Origin: Chloroflexota bacterium
GTDB taxonomy: Bacteria > Chloroflexota > Dehalococcoidia > JACPQF01
DNA: 40,472 bases
Assembly: GCA_016190625.1 (NCBI GenBank)
Contig: JACPQF010000139.1
Location: forward strand, 1-40,472
Reading direction: 5' to 3'
The translations under genes were made by a program, and so were the position numbers. Numbering within the stretch: the first letter of the stretch is position 1; the number at the start of each line of letters is the position of its first letter. A model generated the notes under the pieces. That model ran no database searches. It was not told the origin of the DNA and saw only the letters and a program-made list of their open reading frames with translations. This document shows positions 23,801 to 32,014 of the stretch, one piece after another.

Positions 23801-25660
23801 CTACCACAGATCCTCAACCTGCCTCAGCAGACCGTAACTCCGAAGGGTCTCGGGAAGGGGCTTGCCAGTTTTCCGGTCCCAGCCCATCAGCGTGTAGTAG
23901 TTGTCCAGCATCCCTTCCCATTCGGGGGCGATGCTCTTCCCCTTGGCCGGGCCATCGGTCGGAACGGAACCGTAGCGCTCGGAGGGGGCCTCGACTTCCG
24001 GCGCTATTCCGTGTCGTACGTTGAAGGCGCGCAGCAGGTTCACGATTCTTTTCCCCACCCCATACGCTTCCTGCACGTCCATATCCCAGCCGGTGACCAG
24101 GTTCATGGCGTCGACGACGAGGCGCAATTCGGTCGCCATGCAAAACTTGCAGACGCCGGTGCAATCCTCGAACACCATTCTCCCCTTCGCCTTGGCCAGC
24201 ACGGTCGACACGTCCGCTGCCGAGAATGGCTTTGGCTCCGTCAGCCCTATTTCCTCCAGCGCCGCCGATACGCCGTTCTCTATGGTGCCGGTATTCGATA
24301 CGGCCGTATCGAGCATCTCGTACCACCGGGTCCGGTGGTCGTGCCCCCGCGGCGAAGCACCCTTCTTCGTATAGACGGCGCACTTTGCCGCCTCGCCACC
24401 AATCCATTGAGACGCTCTCATCACTCCTTCGGCCAGAAGGTTGCCAAAGCCATCTCTTCTGGCGATCTTTTGGAGCATGGTTCGGGCCGCTTCCACGTTC
24501 CCCCAGGTCATCTTGAGGCCGTCGGTCTGCTCCTCAGTAAAGAGGCCCTTCTCGAAGCACTCCATGACCCAGCCGATCACCCAACCGGCCTCGTTGTTCT
24601 CGAAGCCGAGACGGTCCGTCTCGTTGGCGAGAACGAAGGCACCGGTGGGATCTGTGTTCCCGATCACCGAGCCCCATGCGGCCCACTGCTCGTACTCCGG
24701 CTCCTCTCCGACGTAGCCGGCGTAGGGTCCCTTGGCGATGGTGATCATGTGGAGGTGATGGGTCCGGCAGGCCCAACAGGGGTGCAGCTTGACCTTGTTC
24801 TCGGTCCGGTAGTTTCGTGCCATGAAGGGCTCGCTGTCGGGGAAGACATTGGTCGTGTAGTTCTTGACCGGCAGCCAACCGGCTCTCGCCGCTCCGTTGT
24901 AGCCCATGCCGGTTCCCCAGTCCCATCTGTTGCGGCCGACCGGGTCTGCCCGGAGGGCATCGGCAATAGCGCTCCCGACGGTGGCGAGAGCGGCGGAGTT
25001 CGGGACCTTGACGCTACCCTTGCCCCGCACGACGGCGATGGCCTTGAGGCGCTTCGACCCCATCACCGCTCCCGAGCCGTTGTGGCCCGCCACGTGGCCT
25101 TTGTCGCCGGCGACCGCCGCGAACTTCACCAGGTTTTCCCCCGCCGGCCCGATGCTGAAGACGCTCACCTCCCGCTCGCTCTTCCCCAACTCCGCAGCGA
25201 TGGCGTCCTGCGTCTCCCATGTGTCCTTGCCAGCCAGGTGGGCGGCATCTCTGAGCTCCGCCTTGCCATCGTCGATGAGGAGGTAGACCAACCTGTCAGA
25301 GGCGCTCTGGAAAACCACTAAATCATAGCCGTTCAGTCGCAGATAGGCGCCAAGAAACCCGTTGGCCTGCGTCGAGGTGGCGCCGTTGGTCATCGGACCC
25401 TTGGTGACGATGGAGATCGTGCCCGAGCCCATGATCTTCGTGCCGCCCAAAGGACCGGAGCCGATTATCAGCCGGTTCCCGGGATCGGACCATTCCACAC
25501 CGGGTGGAACCTCCTCGTATAGGATCTTGGCGCCGAGGCCGGTGCCGCCGACGAACATTCGCATGGTGTCGGCATCGATAGTCTCTGTCGCAATTTCCCC
25601 GTTGCCAAGGTCTACACGAAGAACCCTGCCCTCGTAGCCGCGATCGCCGCTTCCTTTCAT
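23801..25660 (-). CDS. aldehyde:ferredoxin oxidoreductase, paralogue 1
   Basis: Tungsten/molybdopterin enzyme of the AOR family, expected to oxidise aldehydes to acids with ferredoxin as acceptor. The N-terminal pterin-binding region (VGGTGLGAKILYEEVPPG, GSGPLGGTKIMGSG, TKGPMTNGATSTQANGFLG) and GHNGSGAVMGSK are present, as are EEPEYEQWAAWGSVIGN near 319-335 and the C-terminal DNYYTLMGWDRKTGKPLPETLRSYGL. The usual CxxCxxxC cluster motif is here Cys295-x2-Cys298-x3-His302 (CWACRTHH); the fourth ligand is probably Cys504 (DCTGVCKFC). The His replacement occurs in both paralogues. Length is 619 residues. The ATG has GGAGGT seven bases upstream. The 243 bases between the two genes hold no gene. 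Substrate unknown. Confidence 0.9.
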   Translation of the reverse strand: MKGSGDRGYEGRVLRVDLGNGEIATETIDADTMRMFVGGTGLGAKILYEEVPPGVEWSDPGNRLIIGSGPLGGTKIMGSGTISIVTKGPMTNGATSTQANGFLGAYLRLNGYDLVVFQSASDRLVYLLIDDGKAELRDAAHLAGKDTWETQDAIAAELGKSEREVSVFSIGPAGENLVKFAAVAGDKGHVAGHNGSGAVMGSKRLKAIAVVRGKGSVKVPNSAALATVGSAIADALRADPVGRNRWDWGTGMGYNGAARAGWLPVKNYTTNVFPDSEPFMARNYRTENKVKLHPCWACRTHHLHMITIAKGPYAGYVGEEPEYEQWAAWGSVIGNTDPTGAFVLANETDRLGFENNEAGWVIGWVMECFEKGLFTEEQTDGLKMTWGNVEAARTMLQKIARRDGFGNLLAEGVMRASQWIGGEAAKCAVYTKKGASPRGHDHRTRWYEMLDTAVSNTGTIENGVSAALEEIGLTEPKPFSAADVSTVLAKAKGRMVFEDCTGVCKFCMATELRLVVDAMNLVTGWDMDVQEAYGVGKRIVNLLRAFNVRHGIAPEVEAPSERYGSVPTDGPAKGKSIAPEWEGMLDNYYTLMGWDRKTGKPLPETLRSYGLLRQVEDLW

Positions 25661-25903
25661 CGACCGACCTCCTATTTGTTTTGTCTTACCTAACCCGGTG
25701 GGACCTACATGCGCTCGATTCTAGGGCTTCTATAGAGACCGCGTGCGGGCATGGAGGTCTATTATCATGTCGAAGGCATTCTAGCTCACCAGCCGACTCG
25801 CGTCAAGCTGGATTTTGCCTCGGGATATGGTTTGGCCTCCCGTGGGTGGTACGGCTCGCTGGCAACGCGGGAATCCGAACCGCATCGCTATCCCCAGCGT
25901 GGG

Positions 25904-27763
25904 CTACCACAGGTCCTCCAATTGCTTCTTCAGCCCGTATCGGCGCAAGGTATCCGGAAGGGGTTTACCTGTTTTCCGGTCCCATCCCATCAGTTGATAG
26001 TAGTTGTCCAGCATTCTGTCCCACTCGACGGCAATGTTTTTCCCTTTGGCAGGGCCGTCGCTGGGGACGGAGCCGTAGCGAGAAGATGGCGCTTCGCCGT
26101 CGCCGGATACGCCGTGTCTGATGTTGAAGGCCCGAAGAAGGTTGACGATTCTCTTTCCCACCGCCATCGCCTCGTCGACGTTCATGTCCCAGCCGGTCAC
26201 GGCATTGACGGCCTCGACCACGGGCCGCAGCTCGGTTCGGGTGCAGAAACGGCATACTCCCAGACAGTCCTCGAACACCATCCTGCCTTTCGTGCCGGCG
26301 ACCAGCGTCGATACCTGCTGCCCGGAGAAGCCGTCGCCCTCCTTGAGGCCGATTTCCTCCGGCTTGACGGGAGGGCCTGCCTCGATGGTGCCGGTGTTGG
26401 AGACGCTGGTGTCGAGCATCTCGAACCATCTGCCCCGGTGATCGTGCCCCCGGGGCGTGTTGCCTTTCTTGGTGTAAATGGCGAGATTTGCGGCCTCTCC
26501 GCCGATCCACTGGGAGGCCCTCATCACGCCTTCGGCCAGGAGGTTGCCGAAGCCATCTCTATTAGCGATCTTTCGGAGCATGGCTCTGGTCGCTTCGACG
26601 TTGCCCCAATTCATCTTGAGGCCGTCGGTCTGCTCCTCGGTGAAGAGCCCTTTCTCGAAGCAATCCATGACCCAACCGATGAGCCAGCCGGCCTCGTTGT
26701 TCTCTAGCCCGAGCCGGTCGGTCTCATTGGCAAGCACCAGCGCTCCGTTGAGATCCGTGTTGCCTATCACCGATCCCCAGGCCGCCCATTGCTCGTATTC
26801 GGGCTCCTCGCCAACGAAGCCGGCGTAGGGGCCGTCAGGAACGGTCAGCATGTGCAGATGCTTCATCTGGCAGGCCCAACAGGGGTGAGGCTTAATCGCA
26901 AATCGGGAGCGGTAGTTTACGGCCATGAATGACTCGTGCTCGGGGAACACGTTCGTGGTGTAGTTCTTCACAGGAAGCCAGCCGCCCGCTTCCGCCCCGC
27001 TGTAAATCATGCCAGTTCCGTAGTCGTAGAACCGCCTCGACGCCGGGTCCGCCTTGATGGCTTCGACGATGCGCTCGGCAACGCCCGCGAGAGCCTCTGG
27101 TTGCTGGACCTGAACGTTGCTTTTGCCCCTAATCGCGACAATGGCCTTGAGCTTCTTGGAACCCATCACCGCTCCGGTGCCGTTATGGCCGGCCACGTGT
27201 CCCTTGTCCCCGGCAATCGCGGCAAACCTCACCATGTTCTCCCCGGCGGGACCGATACCGAATACGCTCACCTGCTTGGTAGCCTTCCCCACCTCGGCCG
27301 CAATGGCGTCCTGGATGTCCCAGGTGTCCTTGCCCTTCAGATGGGAAGCGTCTCGCAGTTCGGCCAGACCGTCGTGGAGGTTGAGGTAGACCAGCTTGTC
27401 GGCTGCGCCCTGAATGACGATAGCGTCGTACCCGTTGAATCGCAGGTAGGCGCCAAGGTAGCCGTTGGCCTGGCTGGACGTTGCACCGTTGGTCATCGGG
27501 CCTTTGGTGACAACTGAGATCGTGCCCGAGCCCATGATGCGCGTTCCGCCCAGAGGGCCGGAGGCGACGATCAGACGGTTAGCCGGGTCGGACCATTCGA
27601 CGCCTGGTGGCACTTCGTCGTAGAGTATCTTCGCTCCCAGGCCGGTTCCCCCCACGAACTTGCGCAAAGTGCTAGCGTCGATCATCTCTTCGGCGATCTG
27701 TCCCAAAGTCAGGTCCACACGAAGGATCTTTCCTTGAAAGCCGGGCTGGCTACTTTCTGTCAT
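25904..27763 (-). CDS. aldehyde:ferredoxin oxidoreductase, paralogue 2
   Basis: Second AOR copy, also 619 residues, and the first to be transcribed. It is clearly a tandem duplicate of the other: the same positions align without gaps over the whole length and most blocks are identical. It carries the same changed cluster motif, Cys295-x2-Cys298-x3-His302 (CWACQMKH), and Cys500/504/507 (DCLGVCRFC). RGHDHRGRWFEMLD near 438-450 is the substrate-side region. An extended -10 promoter lies at 27832-27837, and GGAGG precedes the ATG. The differences are concentrated on the surface and around residues 215-290, so the two may differ in substrate or expression rather than in chemistry. The order suggests the pair is one operon. 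Confidence 0.9.
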   Translation of the reverse strand: MTESSQPGFQGKILRVDLTLGQIAEEMIDASTLRKFVGGTGLGAKILYDEVPPGVEWSDPANRLIVASGPLGGTRIMGSGTISVVTKGPMTNGATSSQANGYLGAYLRFNGYDAIVIQGAADKLVYLNLHDGLAELRDASHLKGKDTWDIQDAIAAEVGKATKQVSVFGIGPAGENMVRFAAIAGDKGHVAGHNGTGAVMGSKKLKAIVAIRGKSNVQVQQPEALAGVAERIVEAIKADPASRRFYDYGTGMIYSGAEAGGWLPVKNYTTNVFPEHESFMAVNYRSRFAIKPHPCWACQMKHLHMLTVPDGPYAGFVGEEPEYEQWAAWGSVIGNTDLNGALVLANETDRLGLENNEAGWLIGWVMDCFEKGLFTEEQTDGLKMNWGNVEATRAMLRKIANRDGFGNLLAEGVMRASQWIGGEAANLAIYTKKGNTPRGHDHRGRWFEMLDTSVSNTGTIEAGPPVKPEEIGLKEGDGFSGQQVSTLVAGTKGRMVFEDCLGVCRFCTRTELRPVVEAVNAVTGWDMNVDEAMAVGKRIVNLLRAFNIRHGVSGDGEAPSSRYGSVPSDGPAKGKNIAVEWDRMLDNYYQLMGWDRKTGKPLPDTLRRYGLKKQLEDLW

Positions 27764-27831
27764 TTGCTGTCCTCCTCGAACAACGCGCGACGGGCGACCG
27801 CGAAAACCGGGATGGCGTTCTCCTGTCGCCC

Positions 27832-27837
27832 ATTATA
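27832..27837 (-). promoter_or_regulatory. extended -10 promoter of the AOR genes
   Basis: Minus strand TGC-TATAAT, hexamer 27837-27832, the same sequence as at the por operon and at 34052. A weak -35 TTACGC lies 18 bases upstream. The leader to the ATG at 27763 is about 60 bases. Confidence 0.55.
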
Positions 27838-27959
27838 GCACGAGTGCCGGGCAAAGCGTAACCCTTAGATCCGGGCTTGGCACGATGCATGCGAACTTCC
27901 TCATGGTTACGCGTTATACCCTGATCGGACATGTGACCGATCAAACCTGGAGGAGCACA

Positions 27960-29576
27960 ATGGAGTTGAACCTGCGGCTGCGAGCGGCAGCCGCGAAGCT
28001 GGCTGCTCTCGTGGCAGTCGGTCTACTAGTAGCTATTGTGATCGCGCCTGCGTCGGCTGGCGAGCGTGCCTCGGCTGGTGACTTGGGCGCATCATTTCGA
28101 CGATATCAGCAGGCCCCGTTGCCTGGCTGGGTGAAGTACCAGTGGCTTAGCTGGTACGCGGTGGGCATGTCGATCAATGAAGAGTACCTAAAATCCCAGA
28201 TTGATTACATAGCAGAGAACCTTGCCGATCTCGGGCCCTGGCATATCCTCGTGGACGCAGGATGGTACGTATCGGAGGGCCGGCCCGACGCCGACTGGCG
28301 GAACGTGGACGCGGCAAAGTTCCCCTCTGGCCTGCGCGCTCTAGTCGACTATGCCCACTCCCGCGGCATCAGGGTGGTGCTTTATCTGGCGCTGCCCTAC
28401 CTCGACGATTCGCCGACCCCGGGCAACTGGCTTGGGCTACGCGGGATCATCGATAGCCATCCGGACTGGCTCATACCACTTGGCCGAGGTAGCAACGGCG
28501 ATGGCTATCTGCTCGACTTCGGCAAGCAGCAAGTGCGAGAATACTTTGCGGTCGTGCTGCACGATTTTCTGGCGGAATACGATGTCGACGGAATAAAGGT
28601 TGACGGGTTTGGGGATGCGGATAGAGAGGTAAAGGCGGCGATCGAGAGGGGGCTTTTTACCGAAGAGGACGCGCCATCTCTCCAGTCAGCCGAGATATTC
28701 GAGTTTATTCACGAGACCGCTGTCTCGATCAAGTCAGACGTGTACATCGAAGCTGGTTGGTTTCCGCCTGTATCGGCGCGGAGCCATGTGCATACCGTTC
28801 GTTATGGCGATGAGTATCCTGCCTTTGAATACCCCTATCCGAGTGGTGGTCTGCGCCAGCACGTGGATTACTCGCTGATCCAGCGATCGCAACTCGGGGA
28901 GCGACCGAACATCGGTGCGATCTGGGGCGATTCCAACGAGGTCTCCATTGGCTACCAGTGGCTGGAGGCGGGCCTGGCCCTTTCCTCGCAGGTGGTTCTG
29001 GGTTTTGATCTCCCCTCCATGAGCCCGGAAGTTCTAAGCGGCTATCGATCCCGCCTGGCGCAGTATAATGCTTTTCAAGCGGAGCCGCGGGTGGGCGGAG
29101 GGAGCGATCCCGATACCTTCGTCAGCGTGACGAATGGCACCGCCTACGTGGGAGTTATCAATCGGGATGCGACGAAAAAGATAAAAACGGTGGACCTGGC
29201 AGCCTATGGGCTGAACCCACATCTAAGCTACCTCGTCTACGACGTGATCTCCGATTCCTTCTTCCGGGCTTCCGGCTCCCTCTCGTTTGAGGTTCAGCCG
29301 GGCCGATTTCGGTTGTTCTTCCTGCGCGACGAGGTAGGCGTCGTGTGGACCAACGCCTCCTTCGAGCAGACGTTCGTCCCCGGTCGGATGACCATAGCGC
29401 TCAAGGGACCGGCTTCTCTAACTGGGTTTGTGGATATCCACACGCCGCCATTTGCGGGAGTCTTCCTGGACGGCGTGCAGCTCACCGCCGACCAGTACCG
29501 GTTCGACAGCGTGAACAACGTGCTAACGTTGGTGTTTGGTTTTGACGGACCGAGAGAGGTGCGGATAGTCTACTAG
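27960..29576 (+). CDS. secreted glycoside-hydrolase-like TIM-barrel protein
   Basis: The 538-residue exported protein starts at ATG 27960 behind GGAGG. Residues 1-33 are a signal peptide (positive, hydrophobic AALVAVGLLVAIVIA, cleavage after ASA). The barrel resembles GH36/GH31 alpha-glycosidase folds: HILVDAGWYV (Asp99), then the NVDAAKFPSGLRALVDYAHSRGIRVVLYL strand-helix unit, SHPDWLI, and GIKVDGFGD with Asp215 as probable nucleophile. Near 255-265 is the YIEAGWFPP strand. A C-terminal beta domain follows from about residue 375. It probably acts on an alpha-linked sugar outside the cell, but the substrate is unknown. It diverges from the AOR operon and converges on the Nudix gene. Confidence 0.72.
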   Translation: MELNLRLRAAAAKLAALVAVGLLVAIVIAPASAGERASAGDLGASFRRYQQAPLPGWVKYQWLSWYAVGMSINEEYLKSQIDYIAENLADLGPWHILVDAGWYVSEGRPDADWRNVDAAKFPSGLRALVDYAHSRGIRVVLYLALPYLDDSPTPGNWLGLRGIIDSHPDWLIPLGRGSNGDGYLLDFGKQQVREYFAVVLHDFLAEYDVDGIKVDGFGDADREVKAAIERGLFTEEDAPSLQSAEIFEFIHETAVSIKSDVYIEAGWFPPVSARSHVHTVRYGDEYPAFEYPYPSGGLRQHVDYSLIQRSQLGERPNIGAIWGDSNEVSIGYQWLEAGLALSSQVVLGFDLPSMSPEVLSGYRSRLAQYNAFQAEPRVGGGSDPDTFVSVTNGTAYVGVINRDATKKIKTVDLAAYGLNPHLSYLVYDVISDSFFRASGSLSFEVQPGRFRLFFLRDEVGVVWTNASFEQTFVPGRMTIALKGPASLTGFVDIHTPPFAGVFLDGVQLTADQYRFDSVNNVLTLVFGFDGPREVRIVY

Positions 29577-29645
29577 GCAAAACGACCACATGCAATGGTA
29601 TGGGCTGCGCATTACCTTGCCCACTGTGGTTCAATATCTCCGTAG

Positions 29646-29675
29646 GGGCGAATCCTTCCGCCGAAGGATTCGCCC
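29646..29675. repeat. perfect 13-bp inverted repeat
   Basis: GGGCGAATCCTTC (29646-29658), a four-base loop, then GAAGGATTCGCCC (29663-29675). It lies between the convergent glycosidase and Nudix genes. No T-run follows on either side, so I take it as a palindromic repeat element. It is of the GTAGGGGCGAA type that I recall as common in other bacterial genomes. Confidence 0.7.
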
Positions 29676-29720
29676 AAACGACGGTTGAAGGTGCACACAG
29701 CCGTGGAGGTCGACGAGCGC

Positions 29721-30257
29721 TCATGCCAGCCCAGCGGTGGCGTTTAGCAGGAGCACGGCAAAGGCTGTGGCGACGTCCTCGATTTCGTTGGCCAGAACCA
29801 TTCTCGTCAGTTCGTGCCACTCGACGTGATCGATCTCGATGAACTCGTAAGGCTCCGGCGAATGCTCGGTCTCTGTCAGGCGGCGCGCCACGAAGATATG
29901 AACGACGGTGTTGGAGCGCGCCGGGCTGGCGTAGAAGTGGCCTAGGTAGGTCATTTCGTCCGCTAGCAAGCCAGCTTCTTCCCGGAGCTCCCGTCTGGCG
30001 GACTCCTCAAGCGATTCGCCTCTGGCGGTCCCACCGCCGGGAAGCTCGTAGATCGCTTTGCCGATGGGATAACGGTATTGACGAACTAGAACGGCGCGGT
30101 TGTCCTCGGTCAGCGGCAGGACCGCCACGGCGTCTCCGCCCTTGAGAACAATGTAATCGGTTTGCTGGCCATTGGGTAGCTCGACGACGTCCTCGTAGAC
30201 TCTCACCCGTCTCTTGGTGTAGGCCAAGGTGGAACTCACGGTTTTCCATTTCTTCAT
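29721..30257 (-). CDS. Nudix hydrolase, ADP-ribose pyrophosphatase-like
   Basis: The 178-residue product starts at the ATG at 30257. The Nudix box matches the consensus exactly: Gly75-x5-Glu81-x7-Arg89-Glu90-Leu91-x-Glu93-Glu94-x-Gly96-Leu97 (GGTARGESLEESARRELREEAGL). The strands before it (AVLPLTEDNRAVLVRQYRYPIGKAIYELPGG) are typical of ADP-ribose pyrophosphatases, which split ADP-ribose to AMP and ribose 5-phosphate. The ribosome-binding site is weak, and longer frames upstream cross a region of non-coding character. Confidence 0.87.
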   Translation of the reverse strand: MKKWKTVSSTLAYTKRRVRVYEDVVELPNGQQTDYIVLKGGDAVAVLPLTEDNRAVLVRQYRYPIGKAIYELPGGGTARGESLEESARRELREEAGLLADEMTYLGHFYASPARSNTVVHIFVARRLTETEHSPEPYEFIEIDHVEWHELTRMVLANEIEDVATAFAVLLLNATAGLA

Positions 30258-30322
30258 AGTGAGCGTGGTGCTTTCTATATGTTTGATTTGTCCCGATTGT
30301 CGCATATTAGAGGAGAAAAGCC

Positions 30323-30362
30323 AAGAATGGCATGCTTCTTGCGCGCTGCCAAAGAATGGCAT
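30323..30362. repeat. short direct repeat upstream of the aldolase gene
   Basis: AAGAATGGCAT occurs at 30323-30333 and 30352-30362, 29 bases apart, in the 250-base region between the Nudix and aldolase genes. The spacing is close to three helical turns, so it may be a pair of protein-binding sites, but chance cannot be excluded. Confidence 0.3.
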
Positions 30363-30507
30363 CTCGTGGCTGACGTTTGGGCGAGGCGCGTGTTTAATGG
30401 GCAATGATCCGCTCGCTCGCAAGGGCACTCGTCACGCTTGGTGTCATCGCCCACGTGGTTTTGCCCATCCCGCCCCATAGGGTGGCCTAGAAAGAAAGGA
30501 GCGCAAG

Positions 30508-31431
30508 ATGCCGAGGGTCAATCTCGATTCCCTGCCCTACAGCACGGGAAAGAAGACGAGGCTGCACAGAATCCTCTTTGACAACGGGCCGGGCAATGGC
30601 CTGGCCATGATTCTGCCCATCGACCACGGGCTGGAGCACGGTCCCGTGGATTTTTTTGCCAATCCAGAGTCGGTGGATCCCCGGTGGGAGTTGCGGCTGG
30701 CCAAAGAAGGTGAATATTCGGCCATAGTCTTTCACTATGGCGTTGCCGAAAAATACATGCATCAATTTGCCGGCGAGGTTCCGCTGATCCTCAAAGTCAA
30801 CGGAAAGACCAGTATTCCCCCCGATTTGGAAGCGTTCTCGCCTCAGACTGCCACGGTCGAGGATGCGGTCCGCCTGGGGGCGGATGCCATCGGCTACACC
30901 CTCTACGTCGGGTCTCCCTTGCAGGGGGAGGACTTCCGCCAGTTTCAGATGGTCCGGCGGGAGGCAGACCGCTATAGTATGCCGATCATCGTTTGGGCGT
31001 ATCCACGAGGGAAATACATCGAGGAAAAAGGAGGCCGGGACTCGCTGTACGCCATCGAGTATGCCGCGCGGACGGCGGTCGAGCTCGGCGCCGATGTGGT
31101 CAAGCTGAATGTTCCCGTCTTCGACGCGGAGAAGATGAAGCTTCTACCAAAGCCCTATGACACGATGCGTCTCAGCATGCGTGACGCCATTGCGAGGCTC
31201 GTCACCGCGGCGGCCGGCATACCGGTGCTCATTTCCGGCGGCGGGCGAATGAGCGATCAAGATCTCCTCGACCGGGCTTGGGCGTCCATAGAAGCGGGAG
31301 CCAGCGGACTGATCTTTGGCCGCAACATGTTTCAGCGGTCGCTCGATGAGGCTATCAGCATCTCGAACCGCATCAAGGAGATGATGAGGCAGACGCCGCG
31401 CTCGAGGGGCAAGACCCGAAGAGCAGCCTAA
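30508..31431 (+). CDS. fructose-bisphosphate aldolase class I (archaeal/DhnA type)
   Basis: Cleaves fructose 1,6-bisphosphate to two trioses, or runs in reverse in gluconeogenesis. The family features are LPIDHGLEHGPVDFF near residue 37, YTLYVGSPLQGEDF, WAYPRGKYIEEKGG (Tyr165) and DVVKLNVP with the Schiff-base Lys199. The phosphate-binding region is ISGGGRMSD and GASGLIFGRNMFQR. Length is 307 residues, close to the family length, with a basic C-terminal tail. AAAGGAG precedes the ATG. Some members of this fold are LsrF-like or transaldolase-like, but the motifs here suit the aldolase. The third copy of the dispersed palindrome follows 11 bases after the stop. Confidence 0.9.
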   Translation: MPRVNLDSLPYSTGKKTRLHRILFDNGPGNGLAMILPIDHGLEHGPVDFFANPESVDPRWELRLAKEGEYSAIVFHYGVAEKYMHQFAGEVPLILKVNGKTSIPPDLEAFSPQTATVEDAVRLGADAIGYTLYVGSPLQGEDFRQFQMVRREADRYSMPIIVWAYPRGKYIEEKGGRDSLYAIEYAARTAVELGADVVKLNVPVFDAEKMKLLPKPYDTMRLSMRDAIARLVTAAAGIPVLISGGGRMSDQDLLDRAWASIEAGASGLIFGRNMFQRSLDEAISISNRIKEMMRQTPRSRGKTRRAA

Positions 31432-31441
31432 GCAACTGTCA

Positions 31442-31472
31442 GCAACCAGTCCTTCCAAGAGGGACCATCAGC
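31442..31472. repeat. dispersed palindromic element, copy 3
   Basis: GTCCTT (31449-31454) and AGGGAC (31460-31465, one G-T pair) with loop CCAAG, flanked by GC-AACCA and CATCA-GC. It lies just after the aldolase stop and before folB. Loop and flanks match copy 2 almost exactly. Confidence 0.7.
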
Positions 31473-31532
31473 CATTGCCAAGTCATCGGCAAGCCGCTAC
31501 AATGGGCTAAGAAGGTCGGAATGAGGTGCCCG

Positions 31533-31898
31533 ATGGCAGAAGACAAGATCGTTCTCGCGGGGATGATGTTTTACGGCTATCATGGTGTTTCCCCAGCGGA
31601 AAAGGAACTGGGACAGCGCTTTGTCGTGGATGTCGAGCTGAGCATGGACCTGACGCCTGGCGGGTCATCCGATGATCTCAGCAAGACGGTAAACTACTCT
31701 GCGGTGTACAAAGTCGTCAAGAAAGCCGTAGAGGGTCCGACACTGAGCCTTATTGAGGCGGTTGCCGAGAGAATCGCCAGGGATGTACTTTCCCAATTTC
31801 AGGTCGAGCAGGTGAGGGTGACCGTCAAAAAGCCCGAGGTGCCGATCAAAGGCAGCGTGCTTTCATACGTGGCCGTGGAGATCGTTCGAGCGCCGTAG
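31533..31898 (+). CDS. folB: dihydroneopterin aldolase
   Basis: Folate-pathway enzyme that turns 7,8-dihydroneopterin into 6-hydroxymethyl-7,8-dihydropterin and glycolaldehyde. Family marks are GMMFYGYHGVSPAEKELGQRF near the start, VNYSAVYKVV, SLIEAVAERIA and VRVTVKKPEVPI, the last with the pterin-side lysine. The ATG at 31533 is placed behind GAGGTG at five bases and gives 121 residues; an ATG at 31521 would add four. Length is right for FolB. No other folate gene is nearby, and the gene stands alone between the aldolase and the terminator at 31947. Confidence 0.9.
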   Translation: MAEDKIVLAGMMFYGYHGVSPAEKELGQRFVVDVELSMDLTPGGSSDDLSKTVNYSAVYKVVKKAVEGPTLSLIEAVAERIARDVLSQFQVEQVRVTVKKPEVPIKGSVLSYVAVEIVRAP

Positions 31899-31946
31899 CC
31901 TTCTCTGCAGACATAGGTCTCCAAGAGAGATGGTGAAAAGACGAAG

Positions 31947-31981
31947 AGGGGAAAAGGTGGGTGGCCCCATCCTTTTCCCCT
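31947..31981. terminator. bidirectional terminator between folB and the radical SAM gene
   Basis: AGGGGAAAAGG (31947-31957) and CCTTTTCCCCT (31971-31981) form a perfect 11-bp stem, extended inward by TGGG/CCCA with one bulge. It lies between two convergent genes. T-rich bases follow on both sides at a small distance. Confidence 0.65.
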
Positions 31982-32014
31982 CATGCTCATTTTCATGAAA
32001 TGCCGAACGAACCT

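Noticed and set aside
23714-25321. 535-codon frame opposite AOR 1
   Set aside because: Mirror of a conserved gene; a similar mirror lies opposite AOR 2, which is expected from shared codon structure.
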